From an uncultured Actinomycetes bacterium (lineage in GTDB: Bacteria > Actinomycetota > Acidimicrobiia > Acidimicrobiales > Ilumatobacteraceae): DNA of 7,006 nt. Location: the NCBI GenBank assembly GCA_903925985.1, contig CAIYHK010000134.1, forward strand, positions 1 to 7,006, given 5' to 3'. This document shows positions 6,317-7,006 of the stretch, piece by piece. The notes beneath the pieces are model-generated. The model searched no databases, was not told where the DNA came from, and saw only the letters and a program-made list of their open reading frames with translations. The translations under genes and the position numbers were made by a program. Every line of letters begins with the position of its first letter. The first letter of the stretch is position 1.

Positions 6317-7006
6317 CAGCCTGCCGTTGTAGTTGTCGACTCGAGGGTCGTTGTAGTTGTGTCACTAGCAAGAGTTGTGGTGGTTTCACCAGCAAGAGTT
6401 GTGGTGGTGGCATCGATTCCACCGAGTTCAGGCAGTGCGCTAGCTGAAGGTGGGAGTTCCACATCAAGATCATCAGGTACAAAAGCGATTGAGAACGCCA
6501 TTTGGTCATTGGTAATTCGAATGTCGTCAAAAGCCGAAATGAAGGTCTTGCCAGCACTTACGGGGTCGTCGTAAGACTTCCATTCGATGACTTTGACAAC
6601 ACCGTCAACCTTCTTGCCATCGACCTCGCACTTGTACTCGCCTTCTTCGTAAACAGTCTCAACCTCTGGATTGCCAGGGCCGAAGGCGTCTTGCGGGATC
6701 ACGATCTTTTCATCGGTCATTTCAATTCCGTAAACCTTGAAGAAGATTCCCAGCTTTGCCTTGCGTCCAGTGGACACGGAGGAGGGATGCCAGTGGATCA
6801 CGCCGTCATCGTGGCTGTGGATGCGGTACTTCTCGTAGTTGGGATCCAGCGGTGATTCTTTGTTGCCGGCAAGATTTGGCTGGAACTCTCCACAGATGTT
6901 GAAGGCATACGACATGTGCCAGTGATCGTTCACAGTCGGGCTCACCTGAGTGGTGTCAGTCTCACTGCGCGAGTAGAAGATGAGGCCGAGGCCGAGCACG
7001 CAAACA
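6316..7006 (-). CDS. Membrane-anchored extracytoplasmic protein with His-rich domain and Thr-rich tail (5' end outside window)
   Basis: The frame is open to the window edge; a GTG at 6999 is a possible but unlikely start because the frame continues upstream and the hydrophobic VCVLGLGLIFYS there looks like the end of a truncated membrane anchor. Counting from that GTG, the outer part contains DHWH (25-28) and HSHDDGVIHWHP (61-72), six closely placed His suited to metal binding, two Cys (36 and 124) that could form a disulfide, an acidic middle with many Asp/Glu, and a C-terminal tail (197-227) of four TTTT or TTTTT blocks separated by LAGE, LASD and LES. I recall similar DHWH/HSHxDGxIHxHP proteins with no assigned function in Acidimicrobiia, but I cannot name the family. 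Thr-rich tails are common on exported proteins of that class and are candidate O-glycosylation sites. It is the first visible gene of the operon and runs directly into the pyrophosphorylase gene, sharing one base. Confidence 0.8.
   Translation of the reverse strand, partial: VCVLGLGLIFYSRSETDTTQVSPTVNDHWHMSYAFNICGEFQPNLAGNKESPLDPNYEKYRIHSHDDGVIHWHPSSVSTGRKAKLGIFFKVYGIEMTDEKIVIPQDAFGPGNPEVETVYEEGEYKCEVDGKKVDGVVKVIEWKSYDDPVSAGKTFISAFDDIRITNDQMAFSIAFVPDDLDVELPPSASALPELGGIDATTTTLAGETTTTLASDTTTTTLESTTTTAG
6362..6409 (-). repeat. 24-nt tandem repeat encoding the Thr-rich tail
   Basis: Two adjacent 24-base units (6362-6385 and 6386-6409) match at 22 of 24 positions, and a more degenerate copy precedes them at about 6338-6361. 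Each unit encodes an eight-residue TTTTLA-plus-two-residue block at the C-terminus of the membrane-anchored protein. The near-identity at the DNA level suggests recent slippage or unequal exchange, so copy number may vary between strains. Confidence 0.75.

Noticed and set aside
6362..6409. Possible CRISPR-like repeats
   Set aside because: The units are directly adjacent without spacers and encode an in-frame Thr-rich peptide, so they are a protein-coding tandem repeat.
1..7006. A defence system, mobile element or RNA gene
   Set aside because: No transposase, integrase, nuclease, toxin, inverted terminal repeat or tRNA-like fold could be seen; the genes form ordinary cofactor and glycan modules.

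Overview
The window looks like a chromosomal piece of an actinobacterium, most probably of the class Acidimicrobiia. The evidence is a coenzyme F420 gene pair (cofD-cofE, called fbiA-fbiB in mycobacteria) next to an oppositely oriented NDP-mannose pyrophosphorylase gene, a layout I recall from mycobacteria. A secreted-type protein ending in TTTT blocks, a habit common in Acidimicrobiia, also fits, as do the moderate GC content and the frequent lack of Shine-Dalgarno sequences. The taxonomic assignment is inference.

Layout. Positions 1-303 (+) hold the 3' end of an unrecognised gene. Positions 315-1661 (+) encode a 12-helix Wzx/MOP-type polysaccharide flippase. Converging on it at 1670-2656 (-) is gmd, GDP-mannose 4,6-dehydratase. 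A divergent promoter region of about 84 bases (2657-2740) separates gmd from cofD (2741-3694, +), which overlaps cofE (3691-4404, +) by ATGA. The cofE stop codon overlaps the stop codon of an oppositely oriented SDR/epimerase-like gene (4401-5315, -). That gene is the last of a tightly overlapping minus-strand operon: a membrane-anchored His/Thr-rich protein (6316-7006, 5' end outside the window), then a mannose-1-phosphate guanylyltransferase-like nucleotidyltransferase (5312-6316), then the SDR-like gene.

How the genes fit together. The nucleotidyltransferase probably makes GDP-mannose (or a related NDP-sugar), Gmd converts GDP-mannose to GDP-4-keto-6-deoxy-mannose, and the flippase moves a lipid-linked glycan across the membrane, so one theme is surface polysaccharide or glycan synthesis. 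CofD and CofE build F420 from its Fo precursor and are a separate cofactor module embedded in this glycan region.

The most unusual points are the SDR-like protein, which keeps its NAD-binding fold but appears to have lost the whole Ser-Tyr-Lys catalytic set; the stand-alone CofE, which stops where the reductase domain of mycobacterial FbiB would start; and the His-rich extracytoplasmic protein with a Thr tail built from 24-nt repeats. There is no gene-free stretch over 300 bases, and I see no RNA gene, mobile element or CRISPR array.
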